Shown in pieces: positions 27,057-35,926 of a stretch of DNA of 64,000 nucleotides. Source of the stretch: an uncultured Verrucomicrobiota bacterium (lineage in GTDB: Bacteria; Verrucomicrobiota; Verrucomicrobiia; Methylacidiphilales; UBA1321). The translations under genes were made by a program, and so were the position numbers. Position 1 is the stretch's first letter. Every line of letters starts with the position of its first letter. The notes beneath the pieces are model-generated. The model was given only the letters and a program-made list of their open reading frames with translations, was not told the origin of the DNA and did not search any database. Location: the NCBI GenBank assembly GCA_903863295.1, contig CAIPBM010000112.1, forward strand, positions 1 through 64,000. Reading direction: 5' to 3'.

Positions 27057-27782
27057 ATGGCCAAGACTGTTTCTCTCCAAGTATCTCAACGCGCCGGAAT
27101 CGGCCGCACCGCCCTCAAGGCCGTGCGCAATGCAGGCCGCGTCCCCGGCGTTCTCTACGGCAAGGCCAAGGACAAGACCATTCGCTCCCGCCCGATTGAA
27201 ATCGACGCCAAGAAGTTGAAGGCGGTTCTTCACTCCTCCACCAGCGAAAACGTTCTCGTTGATGTCGAAATCACCGACCAGGCCGGAGCCAAGGTTGACC
27301 AGCATCTCGCTCTCCTTCTCGACGTGCAGCATCACCCGATCGAAGATTATATCATCCACATCGACCTGCACGAAATCGCCCAGGACGAAATTCTCCACGC
27401 CGAAGTACCTGTCACCAGCGTGGGCGAACCGGTCGGCGTCAAGACCGGCGGCGGTCTGCTCGAGACCATGCTCCGCACCATTCGCGTGGCCTGCTTGCCT
27501 CGCGACTTACCTGAATTGATCACCGTCGATGTCAGCGCCCTGGCCATTGGTCACTCGGTGCATGTGCGCGAACTCGTTTTGCCCAAGGGCGTCACGGTCA
27601 CGAATCCTCCCGAATTGCCTGTCTTCAGCGTCTTCGCTCCGAAGGAAGAAGTTGTGGCGACTCCTGGCGCCGAAGTTGCGCAGCCTGAAGTCATCAAGGA
27701 AAAGAAAGTGGAGGGTGAAGCCGCTCCTGCCGCCGGTGGCAAGGATGCGAAGCCCGCCGCCAAGGCCGAGGCCAAGAAATAA
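27057..27782 (+). CDS. rplY: Large-subunit ribosomal protein bL25, CTC form
   Basis: Ribosomal 5S rRNA-binding protein of the long, two-domain CTC type (241 residues). The N-terminal L25 domain covers residues 1-95 (GIGRTALKAVRNAGRVPGVLYG, then LLDVQHHPIEDYIIHIDL); the C-terminal TL5-like beta domain covers about 100-190 (EVPVTSVGEPVGVKTGGGLLE). A low-complexity Ala/Lys/Glu tail ends the protein. The start has no ribosome site upstream but a clear promoter is present. It heads the cluster with pth, the standard rplY-pth pairing. Confidence 0.95.
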   Translation: MAKTVSLQVSQRAGIGRTALKAVRNAGRVPGVLYGKAKDKTIRSRPIEIDAKKLKAVLHSSTSENVLVDVEITDQAGAKVDQHLALLLDVQHHPIEDYIIHIDLHEIAQDEILHAEVPVTSVGEPVGVKTGGGLLETMLRTIRVACLPRDLPELITVDVSALAIGHSVHVRELVLPKGVTVTNPPELPVFSVFAPKEEVVATPGAEVAQPEVIKEKKVEGEAAPAAGGKDAKPAAKAEAKK

Positions 27783-27803
27783 TCGGATATCGGGCCGGAA
27801 GAC

Positions 27804-28403
27804 GTGTCATCGCCGACTTTCAAACTTGTCGTCGGCTTGGGCAATCCCGGTCCGGAATATCTCTTCACCCGGCATAACGTTGGGTTCCTTGTCCTGGATG
27901 CGTGGGCGGATGAGGAGGGGGAGGCGTTTCACGAGGAGCGCCCCCGGTTTTCGAAGTTTGTCTCGCTGAACTCGGGCGAGCGGTTGGTGAAACCGATGAC
28001 TTACATGAACGAAAGCGGCAAGGCGGTTGGCGCCTGGCTGGAATGGTTGAAACTGAAAGTTTCCGACCTGTTGGTGATAGTCGATGATGTGGCGTTGCCA
28101 ATGGGCCAGCTCCGGTTGAGACCGGGCGGTTCCGCTGGCGGACATAATGGACTTAAGTCGATTGAAAGCCACCTGGGCACCGACGGCTACGCCCGTCTCC
28201 GGTGCGGGGTGGATACAGTGCCTCCGGGCTGGACGCTGGAAAGCTGGGTGCTTTCCCGTTTTCGCCGGGAGGAGGAAGATGGGCTCGCGCGGATGATCCA
28301 AACGGCCCGGCTGGCGATTGAATGTTGCCAGAGCGACGGAATTGCGGTAGCGATGAATCGGTTCAATGGGCAAAATCCCATTGAGACAAACCAAGACCAG
28401 TGA
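27804..28403 (+). CDS. pth: Peptidyl-tRNA hydrolase
   Basis: Releases peptides from peptidyl-tRNA that falls off ribosomes. The motifs are complete: GLGNPGPEYLFTRHNVGFLVLD (Asn and catalytic His), KPMTYMNESGKAV, DDVALPMGQLRLR (Asp) and GSAGGHNGLKSIESHLGT. Length 199 residues is normal. A GTG start at 27804, 21 bases after rplY, gives the expected N-terminus; no ATG fits. Confidence 0.95.
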   Translation: MSSPTFKLVVGLGNPGPEYLFTRHNVGFLVLDAWADEEGEAFHEERPRFSKFVSLNSGERLVKPMTYMNESGKAVGAWLEWLKLKVSDLLVIVDDVALPMGQLRLRPGGSAGGHNGLKSIESHLGTDGYARLRCGVDTVPPGWTLESWVLSRFRREEEDGLARMIQTARLAIECCQSDGIAVAMNRFNGQNPIETNQDQ

Positions 28404-28424
28404 TTAGAAGGAGAATACCAGAAA

Positions 28425-28721
28425 ATGAATAACTACGACGGCCTGTTTATCCTCAACATCCAAGGCAAGGATGAAGGCCTCAAGGAGGCCATTGAAGTCA
28501 TCGAAAAAGAAATCGAAGGCTTCGGCGGCAAAATCAACGGAACGCAAAAGATGGACCGCAAGCGCTTTGAGCGCATGGCGGGCGATCTCGACAGCGGCTT
28601 TTACGTGAACGTCCAGTTCAACCTGTCCCCGGACAAGGTCGAAACGCTCCGTGCCAAGCTCGCCCTCAATGAAGTTGTCTATCGCCAGTTCTATCTCAAG
28701 CAGGAGACGGTCGCCGCCTAA
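28425..28721 (+). CDS. rpsF: Small-subunit ribosomal protein bS6
   Basis: A 98-residue bS6 protein. It has the N-terminal strand NNYDGLFILNIQGKDEG, a central helix (EAIEVIEKEIEGFGGKI) and the strand YVNVQFNLSPDKVETL typical of this 30S protein. AGAAGGAGAATACC before the ATG holds a good ribosome site, one of the few in the window. Followed directly by ssb as in most bacteria. Confidence 0.92.
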   Translation: MNNYDGLFILNIQGKDEGLKEAIEVIEKEIEGFGGKINGTQKMDRKRFERMAGDLDSGFYVNVQFNLSPDKVETLRAKLALNEVVYRQFYLKQETVAA

Positions 28722-28739
28722 GGGCGCGACCGAAAGCCC

Positions 28740-29228
28740 ATGGCAGCCAGCCTGAATAAAGTTCTCCTCATGGGGAACCTGACCCGGGACCCCGAGGTGA
28801 AGTATACGCCCAAGGGCAATGCCGTGGGCGACCTGTCGCTTGCGATCAACGACAGCTACAAGGCCCAGGACGGCACGATCAAGGAGACTGTCACCTACGT
28901 TGATGTCGAGGTCTGGGGTCGTCAGGCGGAAACCTGCAAGCAGTACCTGACCAAAGGCCGCCCCGTTTTTGTCGAAGGACAGCTTCGCCTCGACCAATGG
29001 GAGCAGGACGGCCAAAAGCGGAGCAAGCTCAAGGTCCGCGCGGATCGCGTGCAATTTCTCGGTTCACCCGCAGGTGGCGGTTCAGGTGGTAGTGGCGGAG
29101 GCCGTTCGGGCGGCAACTACAGCAGCGGTTCCGGTTCAAGCTCAGGCTCCGAAGAGCGCTCTTCCCGGCCCGCGCCGATGGCAGAAGATCGCCCCCCGCT
29201 CCCCAGCGACGACGATATTCCGTTTTAA
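28740..29228 (+). CDS. ssb: Single-stranded DNA-binding protein
   Basis: A 162-residue SSB. The OB-fold covers residues about 4-105 (NKVLLMGNLTRDPEVKYTPKG, YVDVEVWGRQAETCKQYLTK, VEGQLRLDQWEQDGQKRSKL). A Gly/Ser-rich linker follows and the protein ends in the acidic partner-binding tip PSDDDIPF. Usual neighbours rpsR and rplI are absent after it; repeat B and then recG follow instead. Confidence 0.95.
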   Translation: MAASLNKVLLMGNLTRDPEVKYTPKGNAVGDLSLAINDSYKAQDGTIKETVTYVDVEVWGRQAETCKQYLTKGRPVFVEGQLRLDQWEQDGQKRSKLKVRADRVQFLGSPAGGGSGGSGGGRSGGNYSSGSGSSSGSEERSSRPAPMAEDRPPLPSDDDIPF

Positions 29229-29285
29229 GTTCAGTGGTAACCGTTGTGCGCCGCGCAACGGGTCGCGTCAGCGACTCCATATAAT

Positions 29286-29449
29286 TCCGTCATCCTGAGC
29301 TTGTCGAAGGATCAGCTCCCCGTGATGGACTAATTCTTAAATAACGTGCGGATCGAAGTGTCCAAAGAGGAAGTTTCACCACTGAGTGCGTTACTGCAAA
29401 CGTGAGCATTTTACGGAGGCTGATCCTTCGACAAGCTCAGGATGACGAA
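29286..29449. repeat. Interspersed palindromic repeat, family B, between ssb and recG
   Basis: Left arm 29286-29316 contains CATCCTGAGCTTGTCGAAGG; right arm 29419-29449 is its inverted copy. The arms match over about 30 bases and are separated by about 100 bases of unrelated sequence. The 336 bases between ssb and recG hold no gene. The same arms recur at 31704-31811 and, in variant form, at 40317-40356. Confidence 0.85.
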
Positions 29450-29564
29450 TTGTTTACCGATGAACTTTTTGCAGAGTTCACACAAGGATCAGCTTTCCTC
29501 AAGTTCCCAAATCCCGCATGCTCACGTCCGGTCATGAAAAGCCCGACATGACCCTCGATTAACT

Positions 29565-31700
29565 ATGCCGGACGCACCGCATTCTCCCGCTTCCACGCCG
29601 CTCGCGGCCATCCACGGCATCGGCCCGAAGTACGCCGAGTTACTGGCGAAGCTCGGCCTCTTCACCCATGACGACTTGCTCCATTTCGTCCCGCGCCGCC
29701 ACGAAGATCGCCGTCACCTCAAGCCGCTCAGCGAGGCGCAAGAAGACCAGACGATCACGGTGAGGGGAAAGATCCACTCGGCCAAGCCGGGCCGCTGGGG
29801 CGCGCTCAAATTGGAGATCACGGTCGGCCCTGCGACCCTAAGCAATAGCAACGATCTCGTCGTCGCGCGCTGGTACGGCTTCCGTCCCTACGGCATCAAG
29901 GAAGGCTCCGACGTTTTCCTCTACGGCAAGGTGAACCGCGACAAAAAGGGCCTCTGGGCGATGAAGCAGCCCGACTACGAGATCGCGCACGAGGACGCGG
30001 AGTCCTACATCCACATCGACCGCATCGCGCCCATCTACAACCTAACCGAAGGCCTGACGCAGCGCGTGCTCCGGCGCCTGATGTACGAGGCCACCCAACG
30101 TACGCCCTTCACCGCGCCCGAATTTTATCCCGCCCCGTCCAGCATGATTCCGCGCGAGGAGGCTTTCCGGAAGATTCACTTTCCGGAGTCGTGGCCCGCG
30201 GAAGAGCGGGCACGGCAACGGCTCGCCTACGATGAATTCTTCGTCCTGCAATGCGTTGTTGCACTACGGCGGCTCAGCCATGTCTCGACCCATCGCCAAA
30301 GGGCGAAGCGGGCAGGGGACCTCGCGCAACGCTGGCTCGATTCGCTGCCGGTCAAGCTGACCAACGCCCAGCGGCGGGTGATGCAGGAAATCGATGGCGA
30401 CCTCATGCAGGGGCCTCCCATGAATCGTCTGCTCCAGGGCGATGTCGGCGCGGGCAAAACTTTTGTGGCCATCTATGCGATGTTGAAGGCGGTCGAGGCG
30501 GGCGAGCAAGCCGCGCTCATGGCCCCGACTCAAATTCTCGCCGAGCAACACGCGATCAACCTGCGCCGCTGGTTCGAGCCGCTCGGCATCCGCGTCGATC
30601 TCTTCACCGGCAATACCAAGAACAAGAAGGGCGACCGGTTGCAGGGCGGCGAACTCGATCTCTTTGCCGTCAAGCATGGCACCTCCAAGGTAGCCACCGA
30701 TGTCCCCATCGGCAGTTCCCCCAAAGCGAGCGGTTCCGTCGTCATCGGCACCCACGCGCTGCTTTACGATAAATACGCCGCCGACAAGCTCGGGCTCATC
30801 GTCATTGATGAACAGCATAAATTTGGCGTGCTGCAGCGCTTGGCGCTGAGCCGCAAGGGACAGAACCCCGACATCCTCGTCATGACGGCCACGCCGATCC
30901 CGCGCACGCTCGGCATGACTCTCTATGGTGATCTGGATGTCTCCGTCCTGGATGAATTGCCTCCAGGCCGCCAGCCCATCGTGACGAAGTGCCGGTCGGT
31001 GAAGGAGCTCGATAAATTTTGGGCCTTCCTGCTCAAGCAGATCGGCGAGGGGAGACAAGCCTACGTCATCTATCCTCTGGTGGAGGAATCGGAAAAAGTC
31101 GATGCGAAATCGGTCAAAGCCGAATACGAGAAGCTTCAGCAACTGCTGCCCGGCGCAAAGCTCGGCCTGCTCCACGGACAACTCGATGCCGCTGAAAAGG
31201 AGCGCGTGATGACCGCCTTTCGTGCGGGCGAAATTCAGGTGCTGCTTTCCACCTCCGTTGTGGAGGTTGGGGTCGACGTGCCCAATGCCACGGTGATGTT
31301 AATTGAAAACGCGGAGCGGTTCGGGCTGGCCCAATTGCATCAACTCCGGGGCCGAATTGGGCGCGGGCAGCATCTCTCCTATTGCGTGCTCGTCGGCGAG
31401 ACACGCAGCCTGGAAAGCTGGCGTCGACTTAAGATCATGGAAGAGACGACCGACGGCTTCCGGATCGCGGAGGAGGACTTCAAGATTCGCGGCCCTGGCA
31501 ACATCTTTGGCACGGAGCAGAGTGGGCTGCCGCCGCTCCGGTTCGCCAGCCTGGAAAAAGATTTTGATTTACTCACCCGGGCACGCACCGATGCCGCGCT
31601 GTTGATCCGCGAAGATCCGACTCTGTCGAAATGGCCGGGCTTGAGGGAGAAAATGCACTCCGGTGGTGCGAGTGCGGTTTCACTGGTGGCGGTGAGTTGA
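29565..31700 (+). CDS. recG: ATP-dependent DNA helicase RecG
   Basis: Superfamily 2 helicase that reverses stalled replication forks and branch-migrates Holliday junctions. It has the N-terminal wedge/OB region (IHGIGPKYAELLAKLGLFT, then DDLLHFVPRRHEDR), Walker A GDVGAGKT (about residue 293), the DEQH box VIDEQHKFGVLQRL, motif III MTATPIPRTLGMTLYGDLD, and motif VI QLHQLRGRIGRG. At 711 residues it is full length. It is flanked on both sides by repeat B elements. Confidence 0.96.
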   Translation: MPDAPHSPASTPLAAIHGIGPKYAELLAKLGLFTHDDLLHFVPRRHEDRRHLKPLSEAQEDQTITVRGKIHSAKPGRWGALKLEITVGPATLSNSNDLVVARWYGFRPYGIKEGSDVFLYGKVNRDKKGLWAMKQPDYEIAHEDAESYIHIDRIAPIYNLTEGLTQRVLRRLMYEATQRTPFTAPEFYPAPSSMIPREEAFRKIHFPESWPAEERARQRLAYDEFFVLQCVVALRRLSHVSTHRQRAKRAGDLAQRWLDSLPVKLTNAQRRVMQEIDGDLMQGPPMNRLLQGDVGAGKTFVAIYAMLKAVEAGEQAALMAPTQILAEQHAINLRRWFEPLGIRVDLFTGNTKNKKGDRLQGGELDLFAVKHGTSKVATDVPIGSSPKASGSVVIGTHALLYDKYAADKLGLIVIDEQHKFGVLQRLALSRKGQNPDILVMTATPIPRTLGMTLYGDLDVSVLDELPPGRQPIVTKCRSVKELDKFWAFLLKQIGEGRQAYVIYPLVEESEKVDAKSVKAEYEKLQQLLPGAKLGLLHGQLDAAEKERVMTAFRAGEIQVLLSTSVVEVGVDVPNATVMLIENAERFGLAQLHQLRGRIGRGQHLSYCVLVGETRSLESWRRLKIMEETTDGFRIAEEDFKIRGPGNIFGTEQSGLPPLRFASLEKDFDLLTRARTDAALLIREDPTLSKWPGLREKMHSGGASAVSLVAVS

Positions 31701-31703
31701 GTT

Positions 31704-31811
31704 TCCGTCATCCTGAGCTTGTCGAAGGATCAGCCACCAGTGATTTGGGAATTACCTGCTCATGTCACAAACCAATGGAAGCTGATCCTTCGATAAGCTC
31801 AGGATGACGGA
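31704..31811. repeat. Interspersed palindromic repeat, family B, after recG
   Basis: Arms 31704-31734 and 31781-31811 are inverted copies with one mismatch, containing CATCCTGAGCTTGTCGAAGG as in the element before recG. The left arm begins three bases after the recG stop. The spacer of 46 bases differs from the other element's. Confidence 0.85.
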
Positions 31812-31822
31812 GTTTTTGAGTG

Positions 31823-31846
31823 CGACGGTCATAGACCGCCGCTACA
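31823..31846. repeat. Family A repeat, single arm, upstream of the HIT gene
   Basis: A 24-base arm (GACGGTCATAGACCGCCGCT within it) matching the right arm of the full element at 2051-2074. It ends nine bases before the HIT start codon and occupies the place where a ribosome site would be. Confidence 0.8.
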
Positions 31847-31855
31847 TTGCGAGAC

Positions 31856-32197
31856 ATGAGTACGATTTTCTCCAAGATCATCGCCCGGGAAATCCCGGCC
31901 CGGATCGTCTATGAGGACGACCTTTGCCTGGCCTTTCACGATGTGAATCCCCAAGCCCCCGTCCACATCCTGATCATCCCCAAGAAAGAGATTCCCCGTG
32001 TCGCGGAATCAACCTCTGCGGATGAACTCCTGCTCGGACATCTTCTCTATACCGCCCAGTCCGTCGCGAAGCAGGAAGGTCTGCATGAGACGGGCTTCCG
32101 TCTCGTGATCAATAACGGACCGGACGGCGGCGAAACAGTGCCTCATCTTCACGTACATCTGCTCGGTGGGCGTCCGTTGGGGTGGCCGCCAGGTTAA
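31856..32197 (+). CDS. HIT-family nucleotide hydrolase/transferase
   Basis: A 113-residue histidine triad protein of the HINT branch. It begins IFSKIIAREIPARIVYEDD, carries HILIIPKKEIP in the middle, and ends with the triad VPHLHVHLLGGRPLGWPPG (HxHxH). These enzymes hydrolyse purine nucleoside phosphoramidates in the cytoplasm. The ATG at 31856 is used; a TTG nine bases upstream is also in frame. Family A repeat arms bracket the gene on both sides. Confidence 0.93.
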   Translation: MSTIFSKIIAREIPARIVYEDDLCLAFHDVNPQAPVHILIIPKKEIPRVAESTSADELLLGHLLYTAQSVAKQEGLHETGFRLVINNGPDGGETVPHLHVHLLGGRPLGWPPG

Positions 32198-32200
32198 AGG

Positions 32201-32215
32201 TAGACCGCCGCTACA
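32201..32215. repeat. Family A repeat, truncated arm, after the HIT gene
   Basis: TAGACCGCCGCTACA, the last 15 bases of the family A right arm, in the same orientation as the arm before the HIT gene. It lies between the HIT stop and the end of the convergent membrane-protein gene. Confidence 0.65.
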
Positions 32216-32229
32216 GGGGAACTCGCACC

Positions 32230-34275
32230 TCAAGGCTTCGCGGCGGGAGCGGGTGAGGGGGGAGTCGCGGGCGCAGGGGCTGGAGCCGGCGGCGGAGGTG
32301 GCGTTAGCAGGGACGGAACCTCTTTGAGGATATTCGGATGATACAGGAAGATCCCGCAGTTGGGCGGATTCTGGTTATCGGCATCGCGTAAATCCTCGTA
32401 ATCATAAGAAGGGGCCAACTGACGCTTCAACTTGGCCAAGACATCATCGCTGATATTATCATCCGGCCAGACGACCACGGCGGCGATGTCATGCTCGCGG
32501 AGGAATAGGAGAGGATTCTCCTTTTTCCCATCATAGAATTCGTTGAGCGATTTTTCCCGCCGCTCGCCCTCGCCCACACCATTGCGGAACATATCGTTGT
32601 CACAGTTAAAGCTCCACGCGATGTAGGAACGGTTTCCGGAAAAATTGGCGAGCCGGGCGCTCTCGCTGAAGGACCATGAAGACTTGCCGGAAGCGATGAT
32701 CTGGTTCTTCAGCGGGATCAGGGCATTCAAAATACGGGCCTTCGGCCGCTCAATCGCCAAGTCACCCTTGCCATCGATTTGCCCCAGGTCATCCATCTTG
32801 ATCGACTTCCAATAGTAGGTCGTCCAGAAGCAAAGTGAGAGGGCGCTGTTGATGACAATCAGGCCAAAGAGGATGCGGTAAGCCCAGAACCGGCTTGTCG
32901 CGATGGAGGGCAAGAACGTGGCCCATGCCGCGCAAAAAATGAAGCCCCAGATTTTCCCCGTCATGTCAAAACGGGCCCCCACCGAGTAGTACTCAACGGC
33001 AGCAAAGCCGAGTGGTGTCATGAAGAGCACGACATTCACGACCGGATTATTCCTGCGGCAGGTCAAAAGCAAGGCCAGCCACGGGAGATAAATGGGCCAC
33101 CATTGGATGAAGAACTCGGCAATTTGCGTGTGCTCATCCCCAAAGACTGGCCCGTGAATCGGAGTTCCAGCGGTGAGGTAATAGAGGAGCATCGGCGTGA
33201 CGCAGGCCGCGATCAATCCCAGCCCAACAATCACCGCCCGGGGATTCTTGGGAACGCGTCCCAGGTACCACGCCGCCGCCAAGCCCGTACAGGCCAGCAG
33301 TGCCACGAAAGGAAATCCCCAGGTCGAGGCCACTAGCATGAGCGGCACGCTTCCGGCGCAGCAAATCCAGCCCCAGTTGGCCCGCTTGGGGCGGACGATT
33401 TCCGCGATCGAGAAGGTGGTCAAAAGGGTGATGAATTGCCCGATGGAAGTTGAATGGAAGATGCCCAGCCAACTCCACCAGCCCGGAACGAGCAACTCAT
33501 GCCGGTTATACATGTAGACCGGGGTTAGATAATGGAAAAGCGTCAGCTTGAGGGCATTGGGATCGTCAATCCGGCTGTAAAGCGTGGCGGAATCCTCTGG
33601 CTGCAGATCCTTGATCATGAGCCAAAGGTAACCGGTCGAGCCGGTAGCGGCGCAGACGACCAAAATTGGGGCCAGAATGGTGATCCAAAGCTTGCCGCGG
33701 CTGATCTGCCAGGAGAGCCCCGCCGTTAACAGGTATATCCAAGCCGAGATGAGCGCGGCCGAGACATTAAAGCCAGTGCCGAGATCAAAACCGAAGAACC
33801 GGATCAGGACCGAGCAGCCGTAATGGCCAAAAGCGTAATAGTTAATCAACTGAAGCGGCGGAATCCAGGTCGACTCAACGGGCAATTTTTGTCCCATCAG
33901 GAAGCTGGCGACAAATTGCATGTCATAAATGCCATCCCGGACCCCGGCAATGTTGGGCTTGAGAAACCGGAGAAAAAAGGTGAATAAGAAGGAGGCTAAA
34001 AAAATGATCGTCGGTAGCCGCAAGGCTTTCCATTGGGTCTTCGGACTGACGATCAGCCAGAGACAGAGTCCCGTGGTCAACGGAAGGAGCCAGTGGAGGG
34101 TCGGGATGGCAACCTGATGCTCCGTGAAATTCATCACCAGAACCAAGGCCAAGGCAGGTACCACGAAACCAAACCAAGGCGATTCGCGAGGGAAAAAGCG
34201 GCGGAAGAGCACCGCACCGCCCACGATGTGCAGGGAAACCAGACTCCAAAGCAGGAAAAAGCGAATGATGAACAA
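32230..34275 (-). CDS. Large polytopic membrane protein, DUF2298-like
   Basis: A 681-residue membrane protein with about 12-14 hydrophobic helices over residues 1-510, a soluble domain of about 150 residues, and a Pro/Ala tail. LINYYAFGHYGCSVLIRFFG near residue 145 and GTGFNVSAALISAWIY resemble the YYY-type signature of DUF2298 membrane proteins, a GT-C-like group thought to act in glycan or lipid modification. No adjacent glycosyltransferase. Role unknown. The C-terminal soluble part (IAAVVVWPDDNISDD) could bind a substrate outside the cell. Confidence 0.65.
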   Translation of the reverse strand: MFIIRFFLLWSLVSLHIVGGAVLFRRFFPRESPWFGFVVPALALVLVMNFTEHQVAIPTLHWLLPLTTGLCLWLIVSPKTQWKALRLPTIIFLASFLFTFFLRFLKPNIAGVRDGIYDMQFVASFLMGQKLPVESTWIPPLQLINYYAFGHYGCSVLIRFFGFDLGTGFNVSAALISAWIYLLTAGLSWQISRGKLWITILAPILVVCAATGSTGYLWLMIKDLQPEDSATLYSRIDDPNALKLTLFHYLTPVYMYNRHELLVPGWWSWLGIFHSTSIGQFITLLTTFSIAEIVRPKRANWGWICCAGSVPLMLVASTWGFPFVALLACTGLAAAWYLGRVPKNPRAVIVGLGLIAACVTPMLLYYLTAGTPIHGPVFGDEHTQIAEFFIQWWPIYLPWLALLLTCRRNNPVVNVVLFMTPLGFAAVEYYSVGARFDMTGKIWGFIFCAAWATFLPSIATSRFWAYRILFGLIVINSALSLCFWTTYYWKSIKMDDLGQIDGKGDLAIERPKARILNALIPLKNQIIASGKSSWSFSESARLANFSGNRSYIAWSFNCDNDMFRNGVGEGERREKSLNEFYDGKKENPLLFLREHDIAAVVVWPDDNISDDVLAKLKRQLAPSYDYEDLRDADNQNPPNCGIFLYHPNILKEVPSLLTPPPPPAPAPAPATPPSPAPAAKP

Positions 34276-34524
34276 GCGCTCCCTAATTAAAGGTGCACGT
34301 TAAGCTTGGAAAGAACAAATTCAGCAAAATTTCACACGGTTTCATAAGTCTGCGGTTTTTCTGGTTATTACCGCGTGAGATTATTATAAGTTCGCACAAT
34401 ATTTGTTATATAAAATAGAATGCATGCCTTTTCGCGAATTTCAATCTAATGGAATCATAAATGCTATGGCTATAACGTTTAAAACTGTACACAATAATCC
34501 CTGTTATGTTACGACACATAGATC
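34276..34524. other. AT-rich divergent promoter region
   Basis: About 250 bases between the minus-strand DUF2298-like gene and the plus-strand pilin gene, clearly AT-richer than its surroundings (for example TTATATAAAATAG near 34410). It must hold promoters for both, but no confident -35/-10 or sigma54 site could be placed. Confidence 0.45.
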
Positions 34525-34743
34525 ATGAGACCTGATATGAAATTGCCGCACTCCTCATCCTTATGCCCCAAGCGCAATCGCTCAAACAAAAGAAAGAGCG
34601 GTCAAACCTTGGTTGAATACGCTCTCATTCTTGCCTTTATCTCCGTAGTCGCTATTTCGGTTCTCATTTCATTAGGTAAACAAGTCAAGAGTATCTTCAC
34701 GACCATTTCCAGTCAGTTGGCCTACGCCGGCAGCAGCCACTAG
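34525..34743 (+). CDS. Flp/Fap-type pilin subunit
   Basis: A 72-residue pilin-like protein. After a basic leader (residues 1-30, rich in Lys and Arg) comes GQTLVEYALILAFISVVAIS, which has the G-x4-E-Y pattern of Flp pilins: the prepilin peptidase would cut after Gly and Glu5 of the mature protein is present. The hydrophobic helix and short C-terminus fit the family. No tad/cpa assembly genes are in the window, so this is an orphan pilin gene. Confidence 0.82.
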   Translation: MRPDMKLPHSSSLCPKRNRSNKRKSGQTLVEYALILAFISVVAISVLISLGKQVKSIFTTISSQLAYAGSSH

Positions 34744-34804
34744 TTATCAGCAATGATGCAGATGACCTCGACAGGTTAACTCATCGCATGTAGGGCTAGG
34801 AGGC

Positions 34805-35560
34805 ATGGATGCCCCTACCCAACGTTTTACCAATCGGGTCGAGAATTACCGCCGATACCGCCCCGGCTATCCGCTCGCTGTTACTGCACTGATTCAGGAA
34901 ACCGTAGGGCTGTCCGCGCTTTCACCCATAGCCGATATCGGTTCTGGAACCGGTATTTTTACCCGTAATTTGCTCGAAGCTGGCTTTGAAGTCAGCGCCG
35001 TCGAGCCCAATGACGCCATGCGGGCCGTCGCCGAGATCGACCTGAAGGACTTTCCCGGCTTTCATTCCGTTCCCGCGACCGCTGAGCAGACCGGACTGCC
35101 CGCACATCACTTCAGTGCCCTCACCTCGGCCCAGGCGTTCCATTGGTTTAAGCGGGAACCAGTTCGTGAGGAGTTCTCGCGGATTCTTCAGCCCAACGGT
35201 TGGGTCTTTCTCATCTGGAATGAGCGCAAACCAAATGGCGCTCCTTTTGACCGCGAATATGAAGCTCTCCTTGCCACTTTGGGCCAAGCCTATGAAGGCG
35301 TGCGGGATCGCTGGGGAGGAAAGGGGCTCCCCGACTTTTTCCGTCCCGGGAGCTACCAAACCAACTGTTATGATAATCCGCAACCCCTCACCTGGGAGGA
35401 ACTTCGCGGCAGGTTTCTTTCCTCCTCCTATGTTCCGGCGGAGGACGATCCGCGCCATGTTCCCTTGCTTCAGCAACTCGAACATATATTCCAGAAGCAT
35501 CAGATAAGCGGACAAGTCCGGTTCGAACAGCAAACCTGCGTCTACTTCGGGCAGTTATAG
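34805..35560 (+). CDS. Class I SAM-dependent methyltransferase
   Basis: A 251-residue methyltransferase. Motif I is IADIGSGTGIFTRNLLEAGF (about residue 42), followed by the acidic end VSAVEPNDAMRAVA and the post-I segment FSALTSAQAFHWF. The C-terminal region (ERKPNGAPFDREYEALLATLG) matches the SmtA/UbiE-like group acting on small molecules. Substrate unknown. Confidence 0.85.
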   Translation: MDAPTQRFTNRVENYRRYRPGYPLAVTALIQETVGLSALSPIADIGSGTGIFTRNLLEAGFEVSAVEPNDAMRAVAEIDLKDFPGFHSVPATAEQTGLPAHHFSALTSAQAFHWFKREPVREEFSRILQPNGWVFLIWNERKPNGAPFDREYEALLATLGQAYEGVRDRWGGKGLPDFFRPGSYQTNCYDNPQPLTWEELRGRFLSSSYVPAEDDPRHVPLLQQLEHIFQKHQISGQVRFEQQTCVYFGQL

Positions 35561-35617
35561 GGGAACTGTGCTAGGTTTGTGCCTAACTAGACCTTCAAAC
35601 TCAAAATAAGGAACCCT

Positions 35618-35875
35618 ATGCTCCACATCATTTGGTCGATTCTCGTTGGTTTCATTGTCGGCCTCATTGCCCGCTGGTTTGTGCCGGAGGCCGGTCATCT
35701 TGGTTTCTGGGCCACCTCGTTTGTTGGAATCGGCGGCTCCATAGTCGGTGGTCTTATTGCCCGGATTTTTTCCCGGCCCCGCGATGGGGCTTTCTTTCAT
35801 CCGGCAGGATTCTTCCTCTCCATCGTGGGGGCAGTGCTTCTTCTCTTTGCCCTCATCAAATTTGGGAACACCTGA
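35618..35875 (+). CDS. GlsB/YeaQ/YmgE family small membrane protein
   Basis: An 85-residue protein of three short helices with the family pattern IIWSILVGFIVGLIARWFVP and FVGIGGSIVGGLIARIFSR. These transglycosylase-associated-type proteins are often induced by stress. Single gene with its own leader. Function not established in the family. Confidence 0.82.
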   Translation: MLHIIWSILVGFIVGLIARWFVPEAGHLGFWATSFVGIGGSIVGGLIARIFSRPRDGAFFHPAGFFLSIVGAVLLLFALIKFGNT

Positions 35876-35926
35876 TAACAGCGTAGTTTCGCTCGAAATG
35901 CGCGCCGGGCATGCCATGATGCCGCA

